Position numbers and translations under genes: made by a program. From Tipula vernalis (taxonomy: Eukaryota; Arthropoda; Insecta; Diptera; Tipulidae): DNA of 64,000 nucleotides. The notes under the pieces were generated by a model that was not told where the DNA came from, made no database searches, and worked only from the letters and a program-made list of their open reading frames with translations. The stretch covers positions 101,719,930-101,783,929 of the forward strand of contig OY282560.1 in NCBI GenBank assembly GCA_958295665.1. Direction: 5' to 3'. Shown here in pieces: positions 60,594 to 64,000 of the stretch (the first letter of the stretch is position 1; each line of letters begins with the position of its first letter).

Positions 60594-62136
60594 TTTTGGC
60601 TTTTTACGACTATCTGCATCAGCGTGCTCATATTCTGCATCATTAGATCCATGGTTCTCTCCATCATCGCCATGAAGCTTTGCATCATATTAGTCAATTT
60701 GTTTAAAGCTGTTGTGATGTTTCCCTCTTCACTTGCTTGCACCTTATGAGCGGTACCTTTGAGAACACTTGCGTATGAAACCCCTTGGTGAACGCTGCCG
60801 TTTTCAGTTGCGCACTGATTTTCATTTCGAGCGTTTCTGTTTACAATTTCTGGCCGTGCTTCTTTTCTAACTGAAGAATGAAGATTAAGGATTCGCTGCT
60901 CTGCTCGCTGCTTTGGATTTATTCTCCTTTTCAATTCCAGATAAATTGGACACCCTCTATAATTAGCTGTGTGACTTCCATCGCAGTTGCTGCATTTTCT
61001 CACTGATGCTTCATTTTTTGCTTTATTGCAAACCTTTGAATTATGGAGTTCACCACATATAACACAAACATCGTTCAAAGTGCAATAGGCTCTAGTGTGG
61101 CCATATTCTTGGCACTTAACGCATTGTACCGGCCCATTTCTTTTCCTGGGTTCCTCAATGGTAACCCTTCTGTGCAATAGATATTTTAGGTCAAATATTG
61201 CATGGTTGCCTTTAACCTTTTTATTGTCTGGTTCTAATTCCAGACGAAACAATGGCTGAGGAACCTTCTCCCGATTAAAAATATTGGTAATAGTTTTGCA
61301 CTGGAAACCTTTTTCAGCGAGAGCAGCTTGAATTTCGTTTGCATCCACGTAACTCTCTATTCCTTTTAACACAACAACCAATCCTTTTTGGCTCTTTAAT
61401 TGATACGTGTAGTAATGTTTACCAACTTGGTCGAAATGTTTAATTAACGCTCTGTAAGCATCACTATTGAGCGGTTGAATTTTTGTTTCTTTTATATTTC
61501 CTCTTTTGATCCCGGAAATATAAAATGCACCTTCAGTGATAAACTCGATCGTTTTAGCCAGTTCTCTATTTGATTCTTCCCTCAAATAGATTGGTGGTGG
61601 CTTCTCAGCTTTTGAAGTTTTTTCGGGCGGCGGCTCGTCTACAACCAAGCAAGAATACCTATTACCATGCGTTAATTCAACGCTAGCTAGCTTAGTGAAT
61701 TTATTCGCGCTTGCACTGGCCGCTGATCTAGGGCTTCTTCTTCGTTTTGATGTGACAGTAATATACCGGTCTATTCCCGTTTGCACTAAACACTGACCTA
61801 CATCACTGTTTATTTTATTGTCATCTGATGTCGATGCACTCTCATTGTTTTTTTTATTGTCAATTATATATTTTTTATTGGCGACGATGCACTTTTATTT
61901 TCGTTATGGTTCAACACACCAATGTTATTTAAATTAATAATTTCACTTTGATTTAAATTGCCTGGTAAGGTAATTTTTTGAACATTTAAAGTTTGTTGTC
62001 GCTTTGGACTATGCTGCACTTTTGTATTTTTATTAAAAATATCTGAGGTCGTGACGTTCGGTGGCAAATCGCTTGCGGACATCGCTGTCTGCTGATTTTG
62101 CCCAGCCTTTTTTACTTGAGGCGGAGATGAGAACAT
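60590..62136 (-). pseudogene. LINE ORF1: zinc-knuckle RNA-binding protein with one frameshift
   Basis: ORF1 binds the LINE RNA and helps it reach the nucleus. It starts at ATG 62136 (MFSSPPQVKK) and is open to a stop at 61864 just after a run of six A (about 61869-61874). The downstream part is open in another frame through to 60590. A single lost base in the A run explains the break. The C-terminal part has the domain that precedes the knuckles (LVVVLKGIESYVDANEIQ), then three C2HC knuckles (CVKCQEYGHTRAYC, CVICGELHNSKVC, CSNCDGSHTANYRGC). The total would be near 515 residues, similar to jockey-group proteins. The break could also be a sequencing error in the homopolymer. Confidence 0.85.
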
Positions 62137-62285
62137 CCCACAATAAATTGATTGATTGATTGGACTAAAGCACCAAGCGCTAGACAAGACTGCTGAGTTT
62201 TATTGTATCGGTAAGTAGTCTCCCCTCGAAATAGGTACTACATTTTACAGAAACAAACCAATTATTCAATTGATGATTTCACCCG

Positions 62286-63599
62286 TTGCAATACGGTTTA
62301 TTTACTTACGGAAAAATCACAAACGTTCGAGAAATTCAAACACTAAAATTATCAGAATGGATCGTGGAGGAGAATATAGGTATGGGAAGAGAATTTAAAA
62401 ATTGTCTTAAATCACATGGTATACAGAATCAACGCACATCACCCTACAAACCACAACAAAACGGAGTTGCTGAAAGAAAAAATAAAAGACTGATCGAGAT
62501 GAAGAGATGCTTACTGTTTGATGCAAATATGCAAAATGAACATTGGGGCGAGGCACTTGCCACAGCTAATTTCTTGCAAAATCTGTTACCATGGAAACAT
62601 GTAAATCGCACACCATTTGAATTGTGGAATAATAGAAAACCAATTTACGCAAATTTGCATCGTTTTGACAGCAAATGTTGTGTTAGAATTCAATATGGTC
62701 AGCGTAAAAAACTAGATGCAAAAGCCGTATCCGCGATTTTCCACGGTTTTGACTTGGAATCAAAAGCATACAGATGTTTAATTCCCGAACAACGCAAAGT
62801 TATCATATCAAGAGACGTGAAATTCTACAAAGACGTTCAAATTTCAAATGCTGATATAAAGAAAACTGCTCAAGAACAGTCCAATAAAAAATTGGCAGTT
62901 GAAATTGAAATTCCATCAGATAAAATAAGTGACATTATCCCAATTAACTCTGATGAGGAAGAATTAAATCAGCCAGTTATTGATAACTCTAGCGAATCAA
63001 GTGAAAATATTAGGAATGACGTTAGGAAGATTAGGAAGCGTTTCGCCAAAAAGAGTCATAAAGTATCTAAAAACAACAGCAGCAGTCAAATTACAACTTG
63101 GTTTTTCAAACGAAAATGAAAAACTGATTGGTTTCTCAGACGCAGACTGGGGTAAAGGTCATCAAACCAGAAAATCGAACACAGGGTTTGTTTTTATTCT
63201 TGGTGGTCCGATAAGTTGGACATGTAGAAAACGGACTTGTGTAGCACAATCATCTATGGAAGCTGAATTTATTGCCCTTGCAGAAGCTTCAAAAGAATGC
63301 ATATGGCTTCGTTATATTCTCGACGATTTTTATTTACAAATAAAAGAACCAACTATAATATACGAGGACAAACAAAGTTGCATCCATATGGTTCTTGAGG
63401 AAAAATTCAACATGTGGGCAAAACACATTGATATTAAGGCACACCACATAAAAGAAAATATTCAGAATGGTACTCTTGTTTGTAATTGAATATTGCTCAA
63501 GCGAAAATAATATTGCAGATTTGTTAACTAAGCCATTATCAAACCCAAAATTTAACAATTTCAAATCTAAATTTGATTTAATTGAAAACAGCATGGATT
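62286..63599 (+). mobile_element. Ty1/copia retrotransposon, integrase and RNase H, RT deleted
   Basis: 62286-63119 encodes the end of a copia integrase: the catalytic Glu in NGVAERKN, ATANFLQNLLP, TPFELWNNRKP and ISRDVKFYKD. An acidic linker follows, then the frame changes near 63090 directly to copia RNase H (IGFSDADWGKGHQTRKSNTG, SSMEAEFIALAEA, HIDIKAHHIKE) ending in a short frame-changed piece NIADLLTKPL. The whole reverse transcriptase, gag, protease and the 5' LTR are missing, so the copy is dead. Confidence 0.88.
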
Positions 63600-63740
63600 A
63601 AGGAGGAGAACTACACAATCAATAGTTTTCTTTAAACTATAAATTTTAATCCATATTTCTATTTCAAATTTATTTGAGCTTATGTAAAGTAAAAGTTAGA
63701 GTAGTTTGAATTATCAATAATATTTTTAATTTAAATGAAT

Positions 63741-64000
63741 TAAGGAGGAGTGTTGGTCTTATATGTAGTAATTCATATAAATAGGAACGTGCCCTTCTGG
63801 CGATTTGCGAACGAGCCTTTATGGCTCATATTTTTACGATTTAAAAAATGGGCGTCGTATCACAAACATAAACAAATTTTTTTGTTTTTAACCCTAATCG
63901 AACCAACATATTTTTACTATGTCAGTACATTCAAATTCTAATCAAATAATTTACAAAATTTATTTCAGAGAATGATTAGATGTCAAGTACGTTGTATGGA
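63741..64000 (+). repeat. Copia polypurine tract and start of the 3' LTR
   Basis: AAGGAGGAG at 63742-63750 is followed by TGTTGG, the usual start of a copia LTR, at 63751. The LTR continues to the window edge, so its end is not seen. A second purine tract (AAGGAGGAGAAC) lies at about 63600, right after the coding sequence. Confidence 0.7.

Larger units (their letters stand above)
57721..62205 (-). mobile_element. Jockey-clade LINE, nearly full length
   Basis: The element reads on the minus strand: a short 5' leader, ORF1, ORF2, a 3' UTR of about 190 bases and a poly(A) tail (24 T at 57721-57744 on the plus strand). ORF2 is uninterrupted; ORF1 has one frame break. The 5' limit near 62200 is approximate. 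I found no matching target duplication on the two sides. It lies within the last exon of an esterase relic. Confidence 0.9.

Overview
The window is eukaryotic, AT-rich and intron-containing. The best-preserved proteins are insect-like, and the transposon families (jockey, I-type, Penelope, Ty3/gypsy, copia, Tc1, mariner) fit a dipteran genome. A nematoceran fly such as a gall midge or fungus gnat is my guess; nothing here fixes the species.

Layout. 1-5 kb: fossil retrotransposons (two I-type LINE fragments around a broken Ty3/gypsy element). 6.7-9.7 kb, minus: BBS9 (PTHB1), a BBSome subunit, six coding exons. 10.1-28.7 kb, minus: STRAP/wmd, a WD40 protein of the SMN/Gemin and TGF-beta pathways. 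Its 999-base coding sequence is split by one 17.6 kb intron filled with transposons: a DD41D mariner-like element with 0.4 kb inverted ends, a Tc1 fold-back element, composite LINE debris, a palindromic MITE and a second mariner relic. 28.7-38.7 kb: a gene-free belt of palindromic and nested inverted-repeat elements, including a cluster carrying truncated MADF-domain copies and a Penelope GIY-YIG endonuclease fragment. 38.7-44.1 kb, plus: BubR1, a spindle-checkpoint kinase. 44.2-57.7 kb, minus: a tandem array of secreted carboxylesterases with three complete genes and two C-terminal fragments; a broken Ty3/gypsy element lies against one fragment and a LINE is inserted in the other. 57.7-62.2 kb, minus: a nearly intact jockey LINE. 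62.3-64 kb, plus: a copia element lacking its reverse transcriptase, with the start of its 3' LTR.

How the genes relate. BBS9, STRAP and BubR1 are unrelated single-copy genes. BubR1 and the first esterase are tail to tail with 103 bases between stop codons. The esterases are recent tandem duplicates that keep the Ser-Glu-His triad but differ in intron content (3, 2 and 1 introns). Exon boundaries below were read by eye from GT/AG signals, reading phase and family homology; none is backed by transcripts.

I see no tRNA, rRNA, CRISPR array or obvious new gene system. The points most worth checking are the Cdc20- and PP2A-binding motif layout of BubR1, the nested palindromic MADF element cluster, the intron differences in the esterase array, and the Tc1 element whose left arm is an inverted copy of its own 3' end.
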